Both the position numbers and the translations under genes were made by a program. Shown piece by piece: positions 8,781-16,944 of a stretch of 35,878 nucleotides of DNA. The stretch is from Streptomyces sp. JHA26 (lineage in GTDB: Bacteria > Actinomycetota > Actinomycetes > Streptomycetales > Streptomycetaceae). Location of the stretch: assembly GCF_002005565.1 (NCBI RefSeq), contig NZ_BDJC01000066.1, positions 1-35,878 of the forward strand. Reading direction: 5' to 3'. A model generated the notes under the pieces. The model searched no databases. It was not told the origin of the DNA and saw only the letters and a list, made by a program, of their open reading frames with translations. Each line of letters begins with the position of its first letter. Position 1 is the stretch's first letter.

Positions 8781-11341
8781 CCGCCACCGGCGACACCACG
8801 GACACCACCACCGTGCGCTCCCGCGCCCTGCCCGTCACCGACCTCTCCCTCGTCGTGCTGATCGGCGCCTCCGGCTCCGGCAAGTCCACCTTCGCCCGAC
8901 GCCACTTCAAGCCCACCGAGGTCATCTCCTCCGACTTCTGCCGCGGCCTGGTCGCCGACGACGAGAACGACCAGAGCGCCAGCCGCGACGCCTTCGACGT
9001 CCTGCACTACATCGCCGGCAAGCGGCTCGCCGCCGGACGCCGCACCGTCGTGGACGCCACCAACGTGCAGCAGGACGCCCGGCGCCGGCTGATCGAGCTG
9101 GCCAGGGAGCACGACGTGCTGCCCATAGCCATCGTCCTCGACGTGCCCGAGCAGCTCTGCGCCGAGCGCAACGCCGCCCGCACCGACCGCGCCGACATGC
9201 CCCGCCGGGTCATCCAGCGCCACACCCGCGAACTCCGCCGCTCCCTGCGCCACCTGGAGCGCGAGGGCTTCCGCAAGGTGCACGTCCTGCGCGGCGTCGA
9301 GGAGACCGAGCACGCCACCGTCGTCACCGAGAAGCGGTTCAACGACCTCACCCACCTCACCGGGCCCTTCGACATCATCGGTGACATCCACGGCTGCGCG
9401 TCCGAGCTGGAGGCCCTGCTCGGCAAGCTGGGCTACACCGACGGCGTCCACCCCGAGGGCCGCACCGCCGTCTTCGTCGGCGACCTCGTCGACCGCGGCC
9501 CGGACAGCCCCGGCGTACTGCGCCGCGTGATGGCGATGGTCAAGTCGGGCAACGCCCTCTGCGTCCCCGGCAACCACGAGAACAAGTACGGCCGCCACCT
9601 CAAGGGCCGCAAGGTCCAGCACACCCACGGACTCGCCGAGACCATCGAGCAGATGGAGAGCGAGAGCGAGGAGTTCCGCGCCGAGGTACGGGAGTTCATC
9701 GACGGCCTGGTCAGCCACTACGTCCTCGACGGCGGCCGGCTGGTCGTCTGCCACGCCGGTCTGCCGGAGAAGTACCACGGCCGCACCTCCGGCCGGGTCC
9801 GCGGCCACGCCCTGTACGGCGACACCACCGGCGAGACCGACGAGTTCGGGCTGCCGGTGCGCTACCCGTGGGCCGAGGACTACCGGGGCCGCGCGGCCGT
9901 CGTCTACGGCCACACCCCCGTTCCCGAGGCCACCTGGCTGAACAACACCCTCTGCCTGGACACCGGCGCCGTCTTCGGCGGCAAGCTCACCGCGCTGCGC
10001 TGGCCGGAGCGCGAGCTGGTCGACGTGCCCGCCGAGCGGGTCTGGTACGAGCCGGCCAGGCCGCTGCGCACCGAGGCGCCCGGCGGGCACGACGGCCGGC
10101 CGCTGGACCTGGCGGACGTCCAGGGCCGCCGGGTCGTGGAGACCCGGCACGCGGGCCGGATCACGGTACGGGAGGAGAACGCGGCGGCGGCCCTGGAGGT
10201 CATGAGCCGCTTCGCGACCGACCCCCGGCTGCTGCCGTACCTCCCGCCGACCATGGCACCGACCGCCACCTCGGGCGTGGAGGGCTACCTGGAGCACCCG
10301 AAGGAGGCGTTCGCGCAGTACGCGGCCGACGGGGTGGCGCGGGTCGTGTGCGAGGAGAAGCACATGGGCTCGCGGGCCGTGGTCCTGGTGTGCCGTGACG
10401 CGGACGCGGCGCGCGCACGCTTCGGCGTGGACGGCCCCACCGGGTCGCTCTACACCCGCACCGGCCGTCCGTTCCTCGACGACGCGTCCCTCAGCGAGGA
10501 GATCCTCGACCGGCTGCGCACGGCGATCGGCGAGGCCGGCCTGTGGGACGAGCTGTCCACCGACTGGCTGCTGCTGGACGCCGAGCTGATGCCGTGGTCG
10601 CTGAAGGCCTCCGGGCTGCTGCGCTCCCAGTACGCCGCCGTGGGCGCCGCCTCCGGCGCGGTGTTCCCGGGCGTGCTGTCCGCCCTGGAGGGCGCCGCCG
10701 CACGGGGCGTCGACGTCACGGAGCTGCTCGCCCGCCAGCGCGGGCGCTCCGCCGACGCCGCCGCGTTCACCGACGCCTACCGTCGCTACTGCTGGCCCAC
10801 CGACGGCCTGGACGGCGTGCGCCTGGCGCCGTTCCAGATCCTCGCCGTCCAGGGCCGCAGCCTGGCCGCGCTGCCGCACGACGAGCAGCTCGCCCTCATC
10901 GACCGGCTCGTCGAGCACGACGCGAGCGGTCTGCTGCACACCACCCGGCGGCTGTACGTCGACACCGGCGACCCCGAGTCGGTGCGGGCCGGCACCGACT
11001 GGTGGCTGGAGATGACCGGCCGGGGCGGCGAGGGCATGGTCGTCAAGCCCGTCGGCGCACTGGTTCGCGACGACAAGGGTCGTCTGGTCCAGCCAGGCAT
11101 CAAGTGCCGCGGCCGCGAGTACCTGCGGATCATCTACGGTCCCGAGTACACGCGTCCCGACAACCTGGCCCGGCTGCGGCAGCGGTTCCTGAACCACAAG
11201 CGGTCCCTGGCGATCCGCGAGTACGCCCTCGGCCTGGAGGCCCTGGACCGGCTCGCGGACGGCGAACCGCTGTGGCGGGTGCACGAGGCGGTCTTCGGGG
11301 TCCTCGCCCTGGAGTCGGAGCCGGTGGACCCGCGGCTGTGA
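8777..11341 (+). CDS. pnkp: Polynucleotide kinase-phosphatase-ligase Pnkp
   Basis: The 854-residue trifunctional RNA end-healing and sealing enzyme partners Hen1 in repairing RNA (tRNA) cut by ribotoxins. The N-terminal kinase has a P-loop GASGSGKST (G30-T38). The central calcineurin-like 2',3'-phosphatase has GDIHGC (202-207), GDLVDRG (235-241) and GNHE (265-268). The C-terminal ligase or adenylyltransferase has the nucleotidyl lysine K528 in EEKHMGSR, GEGMVVKP further on, and the extra C-terminal module ending about residue 854. The ATG overlaps the hen1 stop, with AGGAGG ten bases upstream. A hairpin terminator follows. Length and motif order match the canonical Pnkp of Pnkp/Hen1 systems. 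Confidence 0.96.
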   Translation: MTATGDTTDTTTVRSRALPVTDLSLVVLIGASGSGKSTFARRHFKPTEVISSDFCRGLVADDENDQSASRDAFDVLHYIAGKRLAAGRRTVVDATNVQQDARRRLIELAREHDVLPIAIVLDVPEQLCAERNAARTDRADMPRRVIQRHTRELRRSLRHLEREGFRKVHVLRGVEETEHATVVTEKRFNDLTHLTGPFDIIGDIHGCASELEALLGKLGYTDGVHPEGRTAVFVGDLVDRGPDSPGVLRRVMAMVKSGNALCVPGNHENKYGRHLKGRKVQHTHGLAETIEQMESESEEFRAEVREFIDGLVSHYVLDGGRLVVCHAGLPEKYHGRTSGRVRGHALYGDTTGETDEFGLPVRYPWAEDYRGRAAVVYGHTPVPEATWLNNTLCLDTGAVFGGKLTALRWPERELVDVPAERVWYEPARPLRTEAPGGHDGRPLDLADVQGRRVVETRHAGRITVREENAAAALEVMSRFATDPRLLPYLPPTMAPTATSGVEGYLEHPKEAFAQYAADGVARVVCEEKHMGSRAVVLVCRDADAARARFGVDGPTGSLYTRTGRPFLDDASLSEEILDRLRTAIGEAGLWDELSTDWLLLDAELMPWSLKASGLLRSQYAAVGAASGAVFPGVLSALEGAAARGVDVTELLARQRGRSADAAAFTDAYRRYCWPTDGLDGVRLAPFQILAVQGRSLAALPHDEQLALIDRLVEHDASGLLHTTRRLYVDTGDPESVRAGTDWWLEMTGRGGEGMVVKPVGALVRDDKGRLVQPGIKCRGREYLRIIYGPEYTRPDNLARLRQRFLNHKRSLAIREYALGLEALDRLADGEPLWRVHEAVFGVLALESEPVDPRL

Positions 11342-11387
11342 CGCCGCCGGGGCGAGCCGTGGACCCGCCGTGACGGTGGGAGCGCCA

Positions 11388-11435
11388 CGGGCGGGCGGGC
11401 CGCGCGGCGAATGGCCGCGGTGACCCGCCCGCCCG
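11388..11435. terminator. Hairpin terminator after pnkp
   Basis: The 12-bp arms CGGGCGGGCGGG (11388-11399) and CCCGCCCGCCCG (11424-11435) are exact inverted repeats. An inner CCGCG/CGCGG pair lies inside the 24-nt loop. It lies between pnkp and the arginine deiminase gene. Confidence 0.65.
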
Positions 11436-11511
11436 TCGCCGGCCCCGCACGGCACGGCGGCGTGCACGGGTCCGCGCAAGCGGGGGATGAACGCGTGCCC
11501 GAAGGGTCAGG

Positions 11512-12744
11512 ATGAAAGACATGGGATTCCACGTCGACTCCGAGGCCGGGCGGCTCAGCCGCGTCATCCTGCACCGGCCGGATCTCGAGCTCAAAAGGCT
11601 CACCCCCAGCAACAAGGACGCCCTTCTCTTCGACGACGTGCTCTGGGTGCGCCGGGCGCGCGCCGAGCACGACGGGTTCGCCGACGTGCTCCGCGACCGC
11701 GGGGTCGAGGTGCACCTCTTCGGTGACCTGCTCGCCGAGACCCTCCGGGTCCCGGCGGCCCGGCGGCTCGTCCTGGACCGGGTCTTCGACGAGAAGGAGT
11801 ACGGAGTGCTGGCCACGGACCACCTCCGGGCCGCCTTCGAGACCCTGCCCGCCCCCGAGCTCGCCGAGGCCCTGGTCGGCGGCATGACCAAACGGGAGTT
11901 CCTGGACGCGCACACGGAGCCGGCCTCCGTGCGCTTCCACGTGATGGAACTGGACGACTTCCTGCTCGATCCGCTGCCCAACCACCTCTTCACCCGCGAC
12001 ACCTCGGCCTGGATCTACGACGGTGTCTCCATCAACGCCATGCGCTGGCCCGCCCGGCAGCGCGAGACGGTCCACTTCGAGGCGATCTACCGGCACCACC
12101 CGCTCTTCCGCGACGAGACGTTTCCCCTGTGGTCCGAGGGGCAGGCCGACTACCCCTCCACCATCGAGGGCGGGGACGTGCTGGTCATCGGCAACGGCGC
12201 CGTGCTGATCGGCATGAGCGAGCGGACCACCCCCCAGGCCGTGGAGATGCTCGCCCACAAGCTGTTCGCGGCCGGCTCCGCGCGCACGATCGTGGCCCTC
12301 GACATGCCCAAGCGGCGGGCCTTCATGCACCTCGACACCGTGATGACGATGGTCGACGGCGACACCTTCACCCAGTACGCCGGGCTCGGCATGCTGCGCT
12401 CGTACACCATCGAGCCGGGCGTGGGCGAGAAGGAGCTGAAGGTCACCGACCACCCGCCGGAGCACATGCACCGCGCGATCGCCGCCGCGCTCGGGCTGGG
12501 CGAGATCCGCGTCCTGACCGCGACGCAGGACGTCCACGCGGCCGAGCGCGAGCAGTGGGACGACGGCTGCAACGTCCTGGCCGTCGAGCCGGGCGTCGTC
12601 GTCGCCTACGAGCGCAACGCCACCACCAACACGCACCTGCGCAAACAGGGCATCGAGGTGATCGAGATCCCGGGCAGCGAGCTGGGCCGGGGCCGGGGCG
12701 GGCCGCGCTGCATGAGCTGTCCGGTGGAGCGCGCGGCCGTGTAG
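11512..12744 (+). CDS. arcA: Arginine deiminase
   Basis: A 410-residue guanidino-group hydrolase converting L-arginine to citrulline plus ammonia, the first step of the ADI pathway. The catalytic residues are visible: Asp163 in FTRD, the EGGDVL segment in the middle, His273 in HLDTVMTMVDGD, and the nucleophile Cys400 in GGPRCMSCP close to the C-terminus. The length (about 410) is normal for ADI. The ATG at 11512 has GAAGGG five bases upstream; ATG 11521 (MGFHVDSEAG) is an equally typical start. Downstream comes ornithine carbamoyltransferase, which uses the citrulline product, but with its own putative ARG-box promoter in between. Enzyme identity is secure. Confidence 0.94.
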   Translation: MKDMGFHVDSEAGRLSRVILHRPDLELKRLTPSNKDALLFDDVLWVRRARAEHDGFADVLRDRGVEVHLFGDLLAETLRVPAARRLVLDRVFDEKEYGVLATDHLRAAFETLPAPELAEALVGGMTKREFLDAHTEPASVRFHVMELDDFLLDPLPNHLFTRDTSAWIYDGVSINAMRWPARQRETVHFEAIYRHHPLFRDETFPLWSEGQADYPSTIEGGDVLVIGNGAVLIGMSERTTPQAVEMLAHKLFAAGSARTIVALDMPKRRAFMHLDTVMTMVDGDTFTQYAGLGMLRSYTIEPGVGEKELKVTDHPPEHMHRAIAAALGLGEIRVLTATQDVHAAEREQWDDGCNVLAVEPGVVVAYERNATTNTHLRKQGIEVIEIPGSELGRGRGGPRCMSCPVERAAV

Positions 12745-12764
12745 CGCCCCACGGGGACGAGTGC

Positions 12765-12804
12765 CGTATATAAATTCAGAAGTTCGTATACACTTCCAGA
12801 AGTC
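12765..12804. promoter_or_regulatory. Tandem ARG-box-like operator upstream of the ornithine carbamoyltransferase gene
   Basis: Two adjacent 20-nt direct repeats (12765-12784 and 12785-12804). Each begins CGTATA and ends CAGAAGT plus one base, and about 15 of 20 positions match. The stretch is far more AT-rich than its surroundings. A pair of about 18-bp boxes with a 20-21 bp centre distance is the known layout of ArgR/AhrC ARG boxes. It lies 35 bases before the ATG of the next gene. It is followed by three CCCTGT copies. ArgR binding is inferred, not shown. Confidence 0.6.
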
Positions 12805-12838
12805 CCTGTCCCTGTCCCTGTATCCCTGGAGCGCCCCC

Positions 12839-13846
12839 ATGGCGACAGTCCCGACCGTCCTCGCCGGCCGCCACTTCCTCAAGGAGACCGACTTCACCGC
12901 GGACGAGTTCCGCGGCCTGGTCGAGCTGGCCGCGGAGCTGAAGGCCGCCAAGAAGGCCGGGAGCGAGACGCCGTACCTGCGGGGCAGGAACATCGCGCTG
13001 ATCTTCGAGAAGACCTCCACGCGCACCCGCTGCGCCTTCGAGGTCGCCGCCGCCGACCAGGGCGCCTCGACCACGTACCTCGACCCCTCGGGCTCGCAGA
13101 TGGGCCACAAGGAGTCGGTCAAGGACACCGCCCGCGTCCTCGGACGGATGTTCGACGGCATCGAGTACCGCGGCGACAGCCAGCAGAAGGTCGAGGAGCT
13201 GGCCGCCCACGCCGGGGTCCCCGTCTACAACGGCCTCACCGACGACTGGCACCCCACCCAGATGCTCGCCGACGTGCTCACCATGACCGAGCACAGCGGC
13301 AAGCCCCTGTCGGAGATCTCCTTCGCCTACCTCGGCGACGCCCGCTTCAACATGGGCAACTCCTACCTGGTCACCGGCGCCCTGCTCGGCATGGACGTGC
13401 GCATCGTCGCCCCGAAGGCCTACTGGCCCGCCCAGGACGTCGTCGACGCGGCCCGCAAGCTCGCCGAGGAGAGCGGGGCGCGCGTCACCCTCACCGAGGC
13501 CCTGGACGAGGGCGTCCGCGGCGCCGACTTCGTCGCCACGGACGTCTGGGTCTCCATGGGCGAACCCAAGGACGTCTGGGCCGAACGGATCACCGCGCTG
13601 TCCCCGTACGCGGTGACCATGGACGTCCTGCGCGCCACCGGCAACCCGGACGTGAAGTTCCTGCACTGCCTGCCGGCCTTCCACGACCTGGGCACCGGGA
13701 TCGGCCAGGAGATCTTCGAGGCGTACGGCCTGGACTCCCTCGAGGTCACGGACGAGGTCTTCGAGTCCGCGCACTCGGTCGTCTTCGACGAGGCGGAGAA
13801 CCGCCTGCACACCATCAAGGCCGTCCTGGTCGCCACCCTCGCCTGA
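12839..13846 (+). CDS. arcB: Ornithine carbamoyltransferase
   Basis: A 335-residue transcarbamoylase interconverting ornithine plus carbamoyl phosphate and citrulline plus phosphate. The carbamoyl-phosphate loop STRTR is at residues 60-64, DDWHPTQ has His138, and the ornithine-binding HCLP is at 276-279. Length and the segment KDTARVLGRMFDGIEYRG resemble the 335-residue E. coli/ArcB-type enzymes rather than the shorter (about 310) anabolic form of the arg cluster. Together with the neighbouring arginine deiminase this points to a catabolic role; argF is the alternative name. GGAG lies seven bases before the ATG. Putative ARG boxes upstream suggest arginine-responsive control. Confidence 0.93.
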   Translation: MATVPTVLAGRHFLKETDFTADEFRGLVELAAELKAAKKAGSETPYLRGRNIALIFEKTSTRTRCAFEVAAADQGASTTYLDPSGSQMGHKESVKDTARVLGRMFDGIEYRGDSQQKVEELAAHAGVPVYNGLTDDWHPTQMLADVLTMTEHSGKPLSEISFAYLGDARFNMGNSYLVTGALLGMDVRIVAPKAYWPAQDVVDAARKLAEESGARVTLTEALDEGVRGADFVATDVWVSMGEPKDVWAERITALSPYAVTMDVLRATGNPDVKFLHCLPAFHDLGTGIGQEIFEAYGLDSLEVTDEVFESAHSVVFDEAENRLHTIKAVLVATLA

Positions 13847-13948
13847 GCAGCGCCGCTAAGCTGTCCGGCGGCCCGGAGCCACCCCTTCCGCGCCGCCGGC
13901 CGCGACCACCGTCGCGCCCCGCACCACCAGAAACGAGCACCACCCGCC

Positions 13949-15391
13949 ATGCCCGCTCACCGCATCAAGTCGCCCCGAGACCTCGTCGCCGAATCCGGCG
14001 CCGACCGCGAAGGCCACGGCCTGAAGCGCACCATGGGGCTGTTCCAGCTCGTCTGCTTCGGCGTCGGCGCCATCGTCGGCACCGGCATCTTCGTCGGCCT
14101 GTCCGACTCCGTCGCCGAGGCCGGCCCGGCCGTCGTCGTCTCCTTCGTGCTCGCCGCGGTCACCTGCGTCTTCACCGCGTTCGCCTTCGCCGAACTGGGC
14201 GGCGCGATCCCCGTCTCCGGCTCCTCGTACTCCTTCGCCTACGCCGGACTCGGCGAGCGCACCGCCTTCCTGGTCGGCTGGTGCCTGCTCCTGGAGTACG
14301 GCGTGTCGGTCTCCGCGGTCGCGGTCGGCTGGAGCCAGTACGTCAACGAGCTGCTGGACGGCGTCATCGGCCTCCGGCTCCCGCACGCGCTCTCCTCCGG
14401 ACCCGCCGACGGCGGCCTGGTCAACCTCCCCGCGGTGATCGTCATCGCCCTGGCCTGCGTGCTGCTGGTGCGGGGCGTGCGCGAGAGCGCCCGGGCCACC
14501 GCCGCGATGGCCGTCCTCAAGCTCGCCGTGCTCGTCGCCTTCTGCGCCATCGGCTTCACCGCCTTCGAGGACGGCAACCTCACGCCGTTCTCGCCGGCCG
14601 GCCTCGGCGGCATCGGCGCCGGCACCACGGCCGCCTTCTTCTCGTACATCGGCTTCGACGCCATCACCACCGCCGGCGAGGAGGCCAAGAACCCGCGCCG
14701 CGACATCCCCGTCGCGATCCTGGTCTGCATCGGCCTGGTCACCCTGCTGTACTGCGCGGTCGCCCTCGCCGCGATCGGCGCCGTCGGCGGCGACACGGTC
14801 GGCGACCGGCCCGCCGCGCTGTCCTACGTCGTCGACGAGGTCACCGGCTCCACGATCGGCGGCGGCATCGTCGCCTTCGGCGCGGTCGTCGCCATCGCCT
14901 CGGTGGTGCTCGCCGTGATGTACGGACAGACCCGCATCCTGCTGTCCATGTCCCGCGACGGGCTCGTCCCGCCGGTGTTCGAGAAGGTCTCGCCGCGCAC
15001 GGCCACACCCGTCGCCGGCACCCTGATCGTCGGCGTCGTCTTCGCGATCCCGGCCGCCTTCGCCTCGCTGGACGCGGTGGTCAACCTGTGCACCATCGGC
15101 ACCCTGGCCACGATGGTCGCCGTCAACGTCGCGGTGATCGCCCTGCGCCGCCGCGAGCCGGGCCTCGCCCGCACCTTCCGCGTCCCGCTGTACCCGGTGA
15201 CGCCGCTGCTCGGCGTCGGCTTCTGCCTCTACCTGATGTACGAGACGGGCGCCGCGACCTGGATCCAGTTCGCCGTGTTCCTCGCGGTGGGCCTGCTGGT
15301 CTACTCGGCCTACGGACGCCGGCACTCCCGGCTCGCCCGGGCCGCGCTCACTCCGCGGGACGCCGCGGAGCGGGTACCCCAGGAAGCCTGA
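13949..15391 (+). CDS. APC-family amino acid permease
   Basis: A 480-residue integral membrane transporter of the APC superfamily (cationic amino acid transporter/YfnA-like group). After a 25-residue cytoplasmic N-terminus comes the TM1 signature VGAIVGTGIFVG. About 12 hydrophobic helices follow, with the conserved FFSYIGFDAITTAGEEAKNPRRDIP segment divided between TM6 and the following loop. The gene follows arginine deiminase and ornithine carbamoyltransferase at 102 bases, so arginine or ornithine uptake or exchange is the natural guess, but the substrate cannot be read from sequence. No clear ribosome binding site precedes the ATG. The 3' end overlaps the convergent ATP-binding protein gene by 44 bases. 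Confidence 0.88.
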   Translation: MPAHRIKSPRDLVAESGADREGHGLKRTMGLFQLVCFGVGAIVGTGIFVGLSDSVAEAGPAVVVSFVLAAVTCVFTAFAFAELGGAIPVSGSSYSFAYAGLGERTAFLVGWCLLLEYGVSVSAVAVGWSQYVNELLDGVIGLRLPHALSSGPADGGLVNLPAVIVIALACVLLVRGVRESARATAAMAVLKLAVLVAFCAIGFTAFEDGNLTPFSPAGLGGIGAGTTAAFFSYIGFDAITTAGEEAKNPRRDIPVAILVCIGLVTLLYCAVALAAIGAVGGDTVGDRPAALSYVVDEVTGSTIGGGIVAFGAVVAIASVVLAVMYGQTRILLSMSRDGLVPPVFEKVSPRTATPVAGTLIVGVVFAIPAAFASLDAVVNLCTIGTLATMVAVNVAVIALRRREPGLARTFRVPLYPVTPLLGVGFCLYLMYETGAATWIQFAVFLAVGLLVYSAYGRRHSRLARAALTPRDAAERVPQEA

Positions 15392-15788
15392 ACCAGACCG
15401 CCTTGCCGGAGCCGGTGGGGCGGTGACCGCAGGACGAGCTCAGGGCGCGGATCAGCAGCAGACCGCGCCCGTGCTCCTGCCAGGGGTCGGGCGGCTCCTT
15501 GTCCGGGAGCGTGAGGTCGCCCGGCGGCCGCGGGTCGGGGTCGTGCACCTCGACCTGGCAGCCGGTCGGCAGCAGCTCCACCACCAGCTCGATCGGCGCC
15601 CCGCCGGAGGTGTGCTCGACGGCGTTGGCGACCAGCTCGGCCGTCAGCAGCTCCGCGGTGTCGCTGTCGGCCGTGTGCTCCCGTTCGGCCAGGGCCGAGC
15701 GCACCAGGGCACGGGCCACCGGCACGGCCGCGGTGGTGTGCGGCAGTGCGATGCGCCAGAGAGCGGGGGCGGAAGGGTGATCGTGCAC
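15348..15788 (-). CDS. RsbW-like ATP-binding protein (HATPase_c, anti-sigma factor type)
   Basis: A protein of about 146 residues with a stand-alone GHKL ATPase fold, as in the many Streptomyces RsbW/SpoIIAB-like regulators. The N box reads LLTAELVANAVEHTSG, with the Asn that coordinates Mg. The G1 box is a VEVHDPDPRPP segment, and GRGLLLIRALSSSCG is the G2-like glycine loop. No transmembrane or receiver domain is present. The start is uncertain: GTG at 15788 gives the usual size for this family, but the frame stays open to an ATG at 15953. It is convergent with and overlaps the permease gene. Partner sigma factor unknown. Confidence 0.75.
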   Translation of the reverse strand: MHDHPSAPALWRIALPHTTAAVPVARALVRSALAEREHTADSDTAELLTAELVANAVEHTSGGAPIELVVELLPTGCQVEVHDPDPRPPGDLTLPDKEPPDPWQEHGRGLLLIRALSSSCGHRPTGSGKAVWFRLPGVPAPRRPAE

Positions 15789-16031
15789 GGCGAGTCCGTT
15801 CTGGAGCAGGCGGTCCTGTCCTGCTTTCAACCTTATGAATGGTACGGCGCCGCCCGGCAGAGCCCTTCGACGGGCACCACGCGGGACCTTCGGCCCCGGC
15901 ACCGGGCGGCCCGCCGGGGGAGCGCCCTCCCTCGCCCGGCACCCCCCTGTCACCGCGTCGTCGGCGCCCCGTGGCGGTGGTGACGGAAGCCGATCGTCCG
16001 CGATGCGGCCCCCCTGGACTATCGCGCGCCC

Positions 16032-16045
16032 GTGACGATGGTCAC
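16032..16045. promoter_or_regulatory. Crp-like palindrome upstream of the aromatic degradation operon
   Basis: The perfect inverted repeat GTGAC-GATG-GTCAC fits the GTGA-N6-TCAC core of CRP/FNR sites and, as I recall it, the Streptomyces Crp motif GTG-N6-GNCAC. It ends 66 bases before the enoyl-CoA hydratase ATG. The rest of the 323-base gap (15789-16111) shows no other gene or repeat I can support. Confidence 0.5.
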
Positions 16046-16111
16046 AGAAAGGTGATAGCTTCGAGGGGTAGCGCTCAGTGATGCCGTGCCCGCCCCAGGA
16101 GGCCGCCCGTC

Positions 16112-16939
16112 ATGAGTCCCTTCACCGGCTCCGCCGCCCGCACCCCCGACTGGCGGCACCTGCGCGTCGACCTCACCGACGGTGTCGCCACCGTCACCCT
16201 GGCCCGCCCCGACAAGCTCAACGCGCTGACCTTCGAGGCCTACGCCGACCTGCGCGACCTGCTCGCCGAGCTGTCCCGGGAGCGGTCCGTACGGGCCCTG
16301 GTGCTGGCCGGCGAGGGGCGCGGTTTCTGCTCCGGCGGCGACGTCGACGAGATCATCGGCGCCACCCTGTCCATGGACACCGCGCAACTGCTGGACTTCA
16401 ACCGGATGACCGGCCAGGTGGTGCGGGCCGTGCGGGAGTGCCCGTTCCCGGTGATCGCCGCACTGCACGGCGTCGCGGCCGGGGCGGGCGCCGTCCTCGC
16501 CCTGGCGGCCGACTTCCGCGTCGCCGACCCCAGCGCCCGCTTCGCCTTCCTCTTCACCCGCGTCGGCCTGTCCGGCGGCGACATGGGCGCCGCCTACCTG
16601 CTGCCCCGGGTCGTCGGCCTCGGCCACGCCACCCGCCTGCTGATGCTCGGCGAACCGGTGCGCGCGCCCGAGGCCGAGCGGATCGGCCTGATCAGCGAGC
16701 TGACCGACGAGGGCCACGCCGACGAGGCCGCCCGGACCCTCGCCCGCCGCCTCGCCGACGGCCCGGCCCTGGCGTACGCCCAGACCAAGGCGCTGCTGAC
16801 GGCCGAGCTGGACATGCCCCTGGCGGCAGCGGTGGAACTGGACGCCTCCACCCAGGCCCTCCTGATGAACGGCGAGGACTACGCGGAGTTCCACGCGGCC
16901 TTCACGGACAAGCGCCCCCCGAAATGGCGAGGGAGGTAG
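16112..16939 (+). CDS. Enoyl-CoA hydratase/isomerase family protein
   Basis: A 275-residue crotonase-fold protein. It shows the N-terminal DGVATVTLARPDKLNALTF strand, the first oxyanion-hole segment GRGFCSGGDVDEI (about residues 70-82) and the second, ALHGVAAGAGAVLALAAD. At the second catalytic Glu position of classical hydratases it reads VGLSGGDMGAAYLLPR, where the usual Pro-Glu/Asp-Gly pattern is altered (LSGGDMG), as in several enzymes acting on cyclic or ring-derived CoA thioesters. CCAGGAGG is eight bases before the ATG. It overlaps the open frame of, and is probably co-transcribed with, the downstream fused flavoprotein, so it likely hydrates an intermediate of the same ring-degradation route. 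Confidence 0.88.
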   Translation: MSPFTGSAARTPDWRHLRVDLTDGVATVTLARPDKLNALTFEAYADLRDLLAELSRERSVRALVLAGEGRGFCSGGDVDEIIGATLSMDTAQLLDFNRMTGQVVRAVRECPFPVIAALHGVAAGAGAVLALAADFRVADPSARFAFLFTRVGLSGGDMGAAYLLPRVVGLGHATRLLMLGEPVRAPEAERIGLISELTDEGHADEAARTLARRLADGPALAYAQTKALLTAELDMPLAAAVELDASTQALLMNGEDYAEFHAAFTDKRPPKWRGR

Positions 16940-16944
16940 CCGGC

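Noticed and set aside
8666..11479. A 937-codon minus-strand frame over pnkp
   Set aside because: Shadow frame; pnkp motifs on the plus strand are decisive.
12803..12822. Three CCCTGT copies before the ornithine carbamoyltransferase gene
   Set aside because: A short simple-sequence run without evidence of function.
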